Source of the DNA: Lactobacillus mulieris
GTDB taxonomy: Bacteria; Bacillota; Bacilli; Lactobacillales; Lactobacillaceae
DNA: 64,000 nucleotides
Assembly (NCBI RefSeq): GCF_007095465.1
Contig: NZ_SDGL01000001.1
Coordinates: 103,546-167,545 of the forward strand
Direction: 5' to 3'
The notes under the pieces were generated by a model, which was not told where the DNA came from, searched no databases, and saw only the letters and a program-made list of their open reading frames with translations. The stretch's first letter is position 1. The number at the start of each line of letters is the position of its first letter. The translations under genes and the position numbers were made by a program. Of the stretch, positions 57,098 to 64,000 are shown one piece after another.

Positions 57098-60000
57098 TTA
57101 ATCTTTTTTCTTTTTATTAATGAAGATCATACTTGCTAAGCCCATTAATGCGATTCCTAAACCAGCAAGAGCTGAAGTATTCGCACCTGTTTGAGGTAAA
57201 GTACTTTGCTTACTATTAGCAGTATTCTTCACCTTATTTGCTGAGCTTGATGAAGTAACAATTGTAGACTTGTTATCTTCCATACCTGTCTTCTTATTTG
57301 GTTCTGTAACATGAATAGTTACTTTTACTTCATCCTTTGATCCATCTGGATAAGTTACAACAACAGTACCGGTTGTATCACCGTTATTCGTATTTGGAGT
57401 TTCTTTCCAAGAATATTTTGTACCGTCTGGCAAATCACCTTTATTCTTAATGCCATCAGATGGGCTTGGAGTAGTTCCTTTATTAGTTGTAATATCCTGA
57501 CCTTGTGGTTGTGGATCAGTAGGGGTATTAGCATCTCTATCTGAACCTGAGTTATCAGCTTTGTAAGTAATATTTACAGTAACGTTTTCAGTATTCACAT
57601 TAGGAATCACTTCAGAAACAGATTCCGTACTTGGAGTATATCCAGTAATATCTGGAGCCTCAAACTTAGGCCAAGATTTATCTTCACCAACTTGCTTCCA
57701 ATCGCTATAACTTACTTGACCATTCACTTGATCAACTGTTGCTGTTCTTTCAAAGACAACTAGTTGAGTAGTTACATCAATATCACCATTTGGGTTAATT
57801 ACATTAATTGTACGTTTTATACGTTTTCTCAAATTGGTTTCAGTTACACCGTCTGGATAATTCTTAGATGGATTATCTGGTAGTGGATCATTTGAAGATT
57901 TTGGATCATCTGGTGTTACAACAACAATCTTGTGAGTTAACTTAACGGTCTTATCACTTGGATTTGAACCATCGCCTGGGAAGTCAATTGTCGTTGGCAC
58001 TTTTTGACCTGGTACTAATTCGTAGCCTTCTGGAATTGTTGTATCTGGTACTTCAACACTTTCGCCTGGCTTTCCTGGTACTTCAACTGGCTTAACTGGC
58101 TTGTCTCCATCTTTGAAAATAATCTTTCCTGCTGGTTGATCAGTTGATGGAGTGTCTGGTGTCTTCTTTTGAATCTTAACAACTGTTTCACTTGGAGTTG
58201 TTCCATCACTTGGGAAATCAACTTCTGTTGGTACTTCTTGACCAGGCACTAATTCATAACCATCTGGGATCTTTTGATCTTCTTCACTTACTGGCACCTT
58301 GTCTCCAGGCTTACCTGATACTTCTACTGTTTTAACTGGTGTATCACCATCTTTGAAAACAATGTGAGTTGTTTGTTCAGTTGGTGTCTTTGGTTGTACC
58401 TCAACTACTTTATCACTTGGGTTTGATCCATCGCCTGGGAAGTCAATTGTTGTTGGCACTTCTTGGCCTGGTACTAATTCGTAGCCTTCTGGAATTGTTG
58501 TGTCTGGTACTTCAACACTTTCGCCTGGCTTTCCTGGAACTTCAACTGTCTTAACTGGCTTGTCTCCATCTTTGAAGATAATCTTACCTGTTGGTTGATC
58601 AGTTGATGGAGTGTCTGGTGTCTTCTTTTGAATCTTAACAACTGATTCACTTGGAGTTGTTCCATCACTTGGGAAATCAACTTCTGTTGGTACTTCTTCA
58701 CCTGGCACTAATTCATAACCATCTGGAATCTTTTGATCTTCTTCACTTACTGGCACCTTGTCTCCAGGCTTACCTGATACTTCTACTGTTTTAACTGGTG
58801 TATCACCATCTTTGAAAACAATGTGAGTTGTTTGTTCAGTTGGTGTCTTTGGTTGTAACTCAACTACTTTATCACTTGGGTTTGATCCATCGCCTGGGAA
58901 GTCAATTGTTGTTGGCACTTCTTGGCCTGGTACTAATTCGTAGCCTTCTGGAATTGTTGTATCTGGTACTTCAACAGTCTTACCTGCTTCACCTGGTACT
59001 GTTACCTCCTTAACTGGCTTATCTCCATCTTTGAAGATAATCTTACCTGTTGGTTGATCAGTTGATGGAGTGTCTGGTGTCTTCTTTTGAATCTTAACAA
59101 CTGATTCACTTGGAGTTGTTCCATCACTTGGGAAATCTACTTCTGTTGGTACTTTTTCGCCTGGTACTAATTCATAACCATCTGGAATCTTTTGATCTTT
59201 TTCACTTACTGGCACCTTGTCTCCAGGCTTACCTGATACTTCTACTGTCTTAACTGGCTTGTCTCCATCTTTGAAGATAATCTTACCTGTTGGATTCTTA
59301 ACATAGTTGATTACCACTTCAGTACTTTCAGTATCACCATCTACAGTTACTTCTGGCACTGTACTTTGATCTGGTGTGTATCCCTCTTTAGTACTTGCAG
59401 TGTAGCTTTCCCAAGTTCCAGTTGTCCAATCACTGTACTTAGTTACCTTACCAGTTACTTCATCAACAGTGGCTGTTCTAGTTAACTTAGCTTCTTGTGT
59501 CTTTACTAAAACTTTTTCCTTAGTTACTGGATCTACTTCATAAATCCTTCTAGTAACTGTCTTGTTTAAGTCTTTTTCACTTACGCCATCTGGATAATGA
59601 ACTTTTGGATTTTCAGGTAAAGTATCTTCCGGTGTCTTTGGATCATCTGGATTTACTGTAGTTGTCTTGTGAGTCAATTTAACTACTTTATCTTCTGGTG
59701 TTGTACCATCTGATGGGAAGTCTACTTCTGTTGGTACTTTTTCGCCTGGTACTAATTCATAACCATCAGGGATCTTTTGATCTTCTTCACTTACTGGCAC
59801 CTTGTCTCCAGGCTTACCTGATACTTCTACTGTCTTAACTGGTGTATCACCATCTTTGAAGATAATATGAGTAGTCTTTTCAGCTACTGTATCAGTATAA
59901 ACAACATTGTAAGTTACAGTCTTATTTACTGTATCAATAACAGGATCAGAAACAGTTACACCGTTTTGAGTTGTTGAAGCTACCTTTAATGAATTTAAAA

Positions 60001-61396
60001 TGTTTTGTTGGGTAGCGGTATCAATTTTATCAGTGTAATAATTAAATTCCTGAGTATTGTTTGTCTGGTTAAGTTCTTCGTGAGTGTAATCTTTAGAAAT
60101 GTTATCAGGTCCAGCTACTTTAAAAGCATTTGCCGGAATCTTCTTATCTGAACGTTGACTTGTTTCATTAACAATTAACTTATAAGTTTGATTATCTACC
60201 AAATGATTATTTTCTTGAGCACGTCTGAAATCACTACCCGCAGCACCAGCCTTGTAGCCAGCAATTAAACGTGTTTCTGGAACGTCAGTTACAGTAGAAT
60301 CCACTACAGTAGTGAAGTCCATTTGAACTTTCTTAGTACCACCTAAATAATAACCATTAGCACTTTGGTAGTGAAAAGTATAGATATCACCTAAGTACTT
60401 AACATTTTTGTCATCATTGCTATTTAAATCTAAGTTAATTAATGGGCCGTTTTGAGTTGTACCGTCATTATGCTTGTAACGAGTAATCCAATTTCCACCA
60501 AATTCAAGGGCATCATCCCATTCATATGAAGTTCTATTTTTTATACTTGCTGGAAACCAGTTGTTATCATAGAACAAATGATTCATAGTAGTTTGACGGT
60601 CTAAATTAGCTCTACCATAGTTAGCGTAAGAAAATGTAGGCAAGTTAATGTGGGTCCACATTTCTAAAGCTTCAGGATCTGACCCGTTGTAGTAGTGACC
60701 ATTAAATTTTTTATCATGAATGAAGTAATCACGATATTCATCTGAGAGTTCATTTGAATTGTGTAAGATAGTTGGGCCTTTATCAATATCAAATTGAACT
60801 TGTTGCCAAGTTTGTCGATCAGTTGGACCACCAATTACTTGAATAGTAACATTATTAGCTCCACCTTTAATCTTGACATTTTTAGTCATCATAATTGAGA
60901 ACCATTGTTCATCAGTTTTAGTGGAGTTATTTACATTAGAATTCCAGACGATACGCCATCTCTTTTCATTTGGTGCTAAAGTGCCGCCTGTTTGTACGTA
61001 TCTTTCACTAATATCTTGAAGAGTAACGTAGTTATTAGCATTGTTTGGATCCTTATCTGCAGATGGATAACGACGATTACCATCCCCCAAAGTATAAGTT
61101 GAAGCTGATGCTAAGTTAGAACTGTTCAAATCTTGTGGTTGATTTGTAACTTGGCTTGATTCATTAGTTGTAACAGAATCACTTGAACTAGATGCAGCAA
61201 CTGATGCATCGCTTGAACTACTAGTTGTAGAATTTGAACTTACATCACTTGAACTTGCACTTACACTATTTGTGGCTTCGTCAGCTTTAACTACTTGAGC
61301 ATTACTTACAAAAGTAACACCTAGTAAAACCGATACCACCCCAATAGATAATTTTCTTAACGAGAATCTTTGCCTTTCATTAAACATTGATTTCAT
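57098..61396 (-). CDS. LPQTG-anchored Mub/Rib-type repeat adhesin
   Basis: A sortase-anchored surface protein of 1432 residues, probably a mucus or host-surface adhesin. YSIRK-like signal peptide RFSLRKLSIG at 10-19 with cleavage near 36-40; Ser-rich segment 45-97; unique globular region about 98-500 of unrecognised fold (candidate ligand-binding head). Then a roughly 70-residue IxFKDGDxPVK...GYELVPG unit (508-576), a Mub_B2-like domain (about 579-698), six more units as three A-B pairs (703-1157), a second Mub_B2-like domain (about 1158-1278), one Rib-like domain (about 1295-1365, YPDGSKDEV), and LPQTG at 1400-1404 with a membrane helix and KKKKD. The start has GGGGGA upstream. It lies downstream of a second LPQTG gene. 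Confidence 0.92.
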   Translation of the reverse strand: MKSMFNERQRFSLRKLSIGVVSVLLGVTFVSNAQVVKADEATNSVSASSSDVSSNSTTSSSSDASVAASSSSDSVTTNESSQVTNQPQDLNSSNLASASTYTLGDGNRRYPSADKDPNNANNYVTLQDISERYVQTGGTLAPNEKRWRIVWNSNVNNSTKTDEQWFSIMMTKNVKIKGGANNVTIQVIGGPTDRQTWQQVQFDIDKGPTILHNSNELSDEYRDYFIHDKKFNGHYYNGSDPEALEMWTHINLPTFSYANYGRANLDRQTTMNHLFYDNNWFPASIKNRTSYEWDDALEFGGNWITRYKHNDGTTQNGPLINLDLNSNDDKNVKYLGDIYTFHYQSANGYYLGGTKKVQMDFTTVVDSTVTDVPETRLIAGYKAGAAGSDFRRAQENNHLVDNQTYKLIVNETSQRSDKKIPANAFKVAGPDNISKDYTHEELNQTNNTQEFNYYTDKIDTATQQNILNSLKVASTTQNGVTVSDPVIDTVNKTVTYNVVYTDTVAEKTTHIIFKDGDTPVKTVEVSGKPGDKVPVSEEDQKIPDGYELVPGEKVPTEVDFPSDGTTPEDKVVKLTHKTTTVNPDDPKTPEDTLPENPKVHYPDGVSEKDLNKTVTRRIYEVDPVTKEKVLVKTQEAKLTRTATVDEVTGKVTKYSDWTTGTWESYTASTKEGYTPDQSTVPEVTVDGDTESTEVVINYVKNPTGKIIFKDGDKPVKTVEVSGKPGDKVPVSEKDQKIPDGYELVPGEKVPTEVDFPSDGTTPSESVVKIQKKTPDTPSTDQPTGKIIFKDGDKPVKEVTVPGEAGKTVEVPDTTIPEGYELVPGQEVPTTIDFPGDGSNPSDKVVELQPKTPTEQTTHIVFKDGDTPVKTVEVSGKPGDKVPVSEEDQKIPDGYELVPGEEVPTEVDFPSDGTTPSESVVKIQKKTPDTPSTDQPTGKIIFKDGDKPVKTVEVPGKPGESVEVPDTTIPEGYELVPGQEVPTTIDFPGDGSNPSDKVVEVQPKTPTEQTTHIVFKDGDTPVKTVEVSGKPGDKVPVSEEDQKIPDGYELVPGQEVPTEVDFPSDGTTPSETVVKIQKKTPDTPSTDQPAGKIIFKDGDKPVKPVEVPGKPGESVEVPDTTIPEGYELVPGQKVPTTIDFPGDGSNPSDKTVKLTHKIVVVTPDDPKSSNDPLPDNPSKNYPDGVTETNLRKRIKRTINVINPNGDIDVTTQLVVFERTATVDQVNGQVSYSDWKQVGEDKSWPKFEAPDITGYTPSTESVSEVIPNVNTENVTVNITYKADNSGSDRDANTPTDPQPQGQDITTNKGTTPSPSDGIKNKGDLPDGTKYSWKETPNTNNGDTTGTVVVTYPDGSKDEVKVTIHVTEPNKKTGMEDNKSTIVTSSSSANKVKNTANSKQSTLPQTGANTSALAGLGIALMGLASMIFINKKKKD
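57917..59290 (-). repeat. Three tandem 459-bp A-B dimers in the first adhesin
   Basis: Six units of about 70-80 codons alternate between type A (KIPDGYELVPG...TEVDFPSDG) and type B (TIPEGYELVPG...TTIDFPGDG). Matching segments recur at 459-bp spacing, for example the starts at 58362 and 58821. A seventh, type A unit lies apart at 59669-59875. Confidence 0.9.
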
Positions 61397-61490
61397 AACT
61401 ATCCCCCTAATAGCATAAAGTTATTTCAAATTTTTTATCCCTCGTATTAATATTCTAATAGAAATAATTTATTATTTGTTAACTTTTGCT

Positions 61491-61519
61491 ATTAAATAAC
61501 CTATTGTTCAGATTATCAA
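61491..61519 (-). promoter_or_regulatory. Promoter of the first adhesin
   Basis: TTGATA (61514-61519), 17-bp spacer, TTTAAT (61491-61496): five of six matches in each hexamer. It implies a leader of about 90 nt. Confidence 0.7.
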
Positions 61520-61545
61520 GAGATAAAGTAATAATACGGACTTTA

Positions 61546-61553
61546 CCCCCCCC
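61546..61553. repeat. C8/G8 homopolymer upstream of the adhesin promoter
   Basis: Eight C on the plus strand in an otherwise very AT-rich region, 27 bp upstream of the -35 of the first adhesin. Such tracts are prone to slippage. Confidence 0.85.
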
Positions 61554-61710
61554 GATATATATAAAATTCGAATATTTAATAAACCGTTGATAGATATAGT
61601 ATTTTAAACTTTTAAAGATATAAATACTAATAAAATAACAGTTTTATCATTAATTTAATATAATGTATCAAATCGTTTAAACATATGCTTAAACATTTAC
61701 AAAACCACAT

Positions 61711-61742
61711 AAAAAAGCCAAGGTATTAAACCTTGACTTTTT
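61711..61742 (-). terminator. Terminator of the second adhesin gene
   Basis: AAAAGTCAAGG/CCTTGGCTTTT stem, 7-nt loop and T run on the minus strand, just after the stop codon at 61754. Confidence 0.9.
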
Positions 61743-61753
61743 TACTAGTTACT

Positions 61754-64000
61754 CTAGTCTTTTTTCTTTTTACTAATGAATAGCATTCCAGCTAAACCAA
61801 GTAAAGATAAACCTAACATTTCCAAACCAACTTTATTTTCACCAGTTTGTGGAAGAGTCTTAGCACTAGACTTAGTGATAGTAGAGTTTCCTGAAGTACC
61901 CTTAGCACTGGTTAAATTATGAACTTTGTCATTCTTAGTTGATTTATTAGTGTCCTTATCTGAACTAGTTTGACTTCCATTATTTGTTTCATCAGTAAAC
62001 AATGGGTCACCTAGCTCATAACGTTTAATGGTTTGATCTGGCGTTAAGTCCTTAGTTGTTCCATCTTCAAACGTTACTGTTGTTGAACCGTCACCCTTTA
62101 CTTCAATGTTGGTGATACCCTTGTCTGGGTTTGACTTAGTAATGTTTTCCTTAACTGCTTGCTTTTGTTCATCAGTCAAGTCGCCATCACCCTTCACTGG
62201 TACCTTATCAAAGTTACCATCAAAGTTCTTGTCTTCGCCTTCATTGAACAATGGATCTCCAAGTTCATAACGTTTAATGGTTTGGTCTGGTGTCAATTCC
62301 TTGGTTGTTCCATCTTCAAACGTTACTATTGTTGAGCCATCACCCTTCACTTCAATGTTAGTGATACCCTTGTCTGGGTTTGACTTAGTGATGTTGGTCT
62401 TAACTTCTTGTTTTTGTTCATCTGTTAAGTCGCCATCACCCTTTACTGGTACCTTATCGAAGTTACCATCAAAGTTCTTGTCTTTGCCTTCATTGAACAA
62501 TGGATCTCCGAGTTCATAGCGTTTGATGGTTTGATCTGGCGTTAAGTCCTTGGTTGTTCCATCTTCAAACGTTACTGTTGTTGAGCCATCACCCTTCACT
62601 TCAATGTTGGTAATTCCCTTGTCTGGGTTTGACTTAGTAATGTTTTCCTTAACTGCTTGCTTTTGTTTATCTGTTAAGTCGCCATCACCCTTTACTGGTA
62701 TCTTATCAAAGTTACTATTGAAGCCTTGATCTTCACCTGGATTAGTCAATGGTTCGCCTACATCATAACGTTTGATGGTTTGGTCTGGTGTCAATTCCTT
62801 GGTTGTTCCATCTTCAAACGTTACTGTTGTTGAACCATCACCCTTTACTTCAATATTGGTAATTCCCTTATCTGGGTTTGACTTAGTGATGTTGGTCTTA
62901 ACTTCTTGTTTTTGTTCATCTGTTAAGTCGCCATCACCTTTTACTGGTATCTTATCAAAGTTACCATCGAAGTTCTTGTCTTCGCCTTCATTGAACAATG
63001 GATCTCCAAGTTCATAACGCTTGATGGTTTGATCTGGCGTCAAGTCCTTAGTTGTTCCATCTTCAAACGTTACTGTTGTTGAACCATCACCCTTTACTTC
63101 AATATTGGTAATTCCCTTGTCTGGGTTTGACTTAGTAATGTTTTCCTTAACTGCTTGCTTTTGTTCATCTGTTAAGTCGCCATCACCCTTTACTGGTACC
63201 TTATCGAAGTTACCATCAAAGTTCTTGTCTTTGCCTTCATTGAACAATGGATCTCCGAGTTCATAGCGTTTGATGGTTTGATCTGGCGTTAAGTCCTTAG
63301 TTGTTCCATCTTCAAACGTTACTGTTGTTGAACCATTACCCTTCACTTCAATGTTGGTGATACCCTTGTCTGGGTTTGACTTAGTAATGTTTTCCTTAAC
63401 TGCTTGCTTTTGTTCATCAGTCAAGTCGCCATCGCCCTTCACTGGTACCTTATCGAAGTTACTATTGAAGCCTTGATCTTCACCTGGATTAGTCAATGGA
63501 TCGATCAACTTGTAGCGGTTCACAGTTTCTTCTGGTGTAAAGGTACTTTGAGTACCATCACCCATTGTTACAGTTGCTGTACCATCTGGCTTAACAGTTA
63601 CATCTGTGATGTCCTTGTCTGGATTACCATCCTTGATATTCTTAATTACTTCAGCCTTTTCAGTATCAGTAATATCTCTGTCACCTTCAACTGGAACCTT
63701 CTTAATGTTGCGGTTCAAGTCTTCACTTTCACCAGTGTTAGTCAATGGTTCACCTAACTTACTACTGATGATAGTTTGATCAGGTGTCAATTCCTTTTGA
63801 GTTCCATCACCAAAGGTTACGATAGTACGGCCATTGTCCTTAACATCAATGTTAGTAATATCTTTGTCACCATTAGTCTTCTTGATGTTTGATACTACTT
63901 GACCTTTTTCTTCATCAGTTAACTTATCTGCATCTTTTACAGTAGTCTTGTCAAATGAGTTAAGGTCTGTATCTGCTTCACCAGTGTTAGTCAATGGTTC
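61754..64000 (-). CDS. LPQTG-anchored repeat adhesin (partial, N-terminus outside window)
   Basis: The C-terminal 748 codons or so of a sortase-anchored surface protein. The frame is open through the right edge; the apparent start near 63994 is an internal TTG (Leu) within a repeat. About eight 83-residue repeats precede a Ser/Thr/Lys linker, LPQTG and the KKKKD tail. Each repeat has a predicted helical part (LTDEQKQAVKENITKSNPDK) and a strand part (ITNIEVKGDGSTTVTFEDG...). I do not recognise the repeat as a named Pfam family with certainty; it recalls Rib-like or similar stalk modules. The protein is very acidic. Host adhesion is inferred. Confidence 0.9.
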   Translation of the reverse strand, partial: EPLTNTGEADTDLNSFDKTTVKDADKLTDEEKGQVVSNIKKTNGDKDITNIDVKDNGRTIVTFGDGTQKELTPDQTIISSKLGEPLTNTGESEDLNRNIKKVPVEGDRDITDTEKAEVIKNIKDGNPDKDITDVTVKPDGTATVTMGDGTQSTFTPEETVNRYKLIDPLTNPGEDQGFNSNFDKVPVKGDGDLTDEQKQAVKENITKSNPDKGITNIEVKGNGSTTVTFEDGTTKDLTPDQTIKRYELGDPLFNEGKDKNFDGNFDKVPVKGDGDLTDEQKQAVKENITKSNPDKGITNIEVKGDGSTTVTFEDGTTKDLTPDQTIKRYELGDPLFNEGEDKNFDGNFDKIPVKGDGDLTDEQKQEVKTNITKSNPDKGITNIEVKGDGSTTVTFEDGTTKELTPDQTIKRYDVGEPLTNPGEDQGFNSNFDKIPVKGDGDLTDKQKQAVKENITKSNPDKGITNIEVKGDGSTTVTFEDGTTKDLTPDQTIKRYELGDPLFNEGKDKNFDGNFDKVPVKGDGDLTDEQKQEVKTNITKSNPDKGITNIEVKGDGSTIVTFEDGTTKELTPDQTIKRYELGDPLFNEGEDKNFDGNFDKVPVKGDGDLTDEQKQAVKENITKSNPDKGITNIEVKGDGSTTVTFEDGTTKDLTPDQTIKRYELGDPLFTDETNNGSQTSSDKDTNKSTKNDKVHNLTSAKGTSGNSTITKSSAKTLPQTGENKVGLEMLGLSLLGLAGMLFISKKKKD
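62006..64000 (-). repeat. 249-bp tandem repeats with a 747-bp trimer period
   Basis: An 83-codon unit repeats without gaps: equivalent sites fall at 62271, 62520, 62769, 63018, 63267, 63516 and 63765. Three unit subtypes (GFNSNF, KDKNFDGNF, EDKNFDGNF) occur in the same order twice, giving a 747-bp super-period (for example 62711 and 63458). The array continues past the window. Confidence 0.92.

Larger units (their letters stand above)
61397..61753. other. 357-bp intergenic region between the two adhesins
   Basis: No gene seen. It holds, from right to left, the terminator of the second adhesin, an imperfect palindrome centred on CATATG (61675-61694), a very AT-rich stretch, a run of eight C (61546-61553), and the promoter and ribosome site of the first adhesin. 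Confidence 0.8.

Noticed and set aside
58369..59013. Open frames on the plus strand within the adhesin repeats
   Set aside because: They recur with the repeat period as antisense shadows and lack ribosome sites.
62277..63757. Plus-strand frames across the second adhesin
   Set aside because: Same reason: periodic antisense translations of the 249-bp unit.
57917..64000. Tandem repeats as a possible CRISPR array
   Set aside because: Units are 230-249 bp, coding, contiguous without spacers and end in LPQTG anchors.
63994..64000. Second adhesin starting at the TTG near 63994
   Set aside because: The TTG is a Leu codon inside a repeat (EPLTNTGE) and the frame stays open to the window edge; the true start is outside.

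Overview
The window looks like chromosomal core sequence, with one accessory end, from a low-GC Lactobacillus of the L. gasseri / L. johnsonii type. The evidence is an AT-rich sequence with strong AGGAGG ribosome sites and many TTG/GTG starts, a cggR-gap-pgk-tpiA-eno cluster, and a D-2-hydroxyacid (D-lactate) dehydrogenase. SecA lacks the C-terminal zinc tail, and there are very large Mub/Rib-type LPQTG adhesins with a YSIRK-like signal peptide. The species is inferred, not proven. Almost all genes lie on the minus strand.

Layout. 1-8.5 kb: start of smpB, rnr, secG, and the central glycolytic operon read eno<tpiA<pgk<gap<cggR. In front of cggR are two sigma-A promoters and a CggR-like tandem operator. 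8.5-17.3 kb: tRNA-Arg(CCG), an ABM-domain enzyme with a cre box on its promoter, two divergent APC permeases, a PerR-type regulator, clpP behind a CIRCE element, an MFS transporter, a D-lactate dehydrogenase-like gene and an unrecognised polytopic membrane protein. 17.3-30.9 kb: rapZ-yvcK-whiA, uvrB-uvrA, pgm, trxB, and the hprK-lgt-gpsA group. 31-42 kb: prfB with its programmed +1 frameshift, secA, long-form hpf, comFA-comFC, yigZ, tagO-like, RNase Y and recA. 42.5-52 kb: a nine-gene run from an AI-2E family permease through trmL, a DUF1149 gene, ftsK, the ymfF/ymfH M16 pair, ymfI and rodZ to pgsA. 52-57 kb: a P2-type cation ATPase, then (plus strand) a lactonase, uppP and a 63-residue membrane peptide. 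57-64 kb: two tandem sortase-anchored repeat adhesins; the second runs off the window.

Regulatory picture. Visible control elements include the CggR operator, a near-perfect CIRCE at clpP, LexA-like boxes at uvrB and recA, and cre boxes at the ABM gene and at one permease. A weaker cre-like palindrome lies at hpf. Several intrinsic terminators sit inside gene clusters (secG/rnr, gap/pgk, pgm/uvrB, secA/prfB), which suggests partial read-through as a way of setting expression ratios.

I saw no prophage, IS element, CRISPR array or defence island. The most unusual region is the adhesin end. The two genes have nested higher-order repeats (about 459-bp dimers three times; 747-bp trimers twice), and the first has a C8/G8 homopolymer just upstream of its promoter. 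Functions are assigned from motifs and gene order only; no database search was possible.
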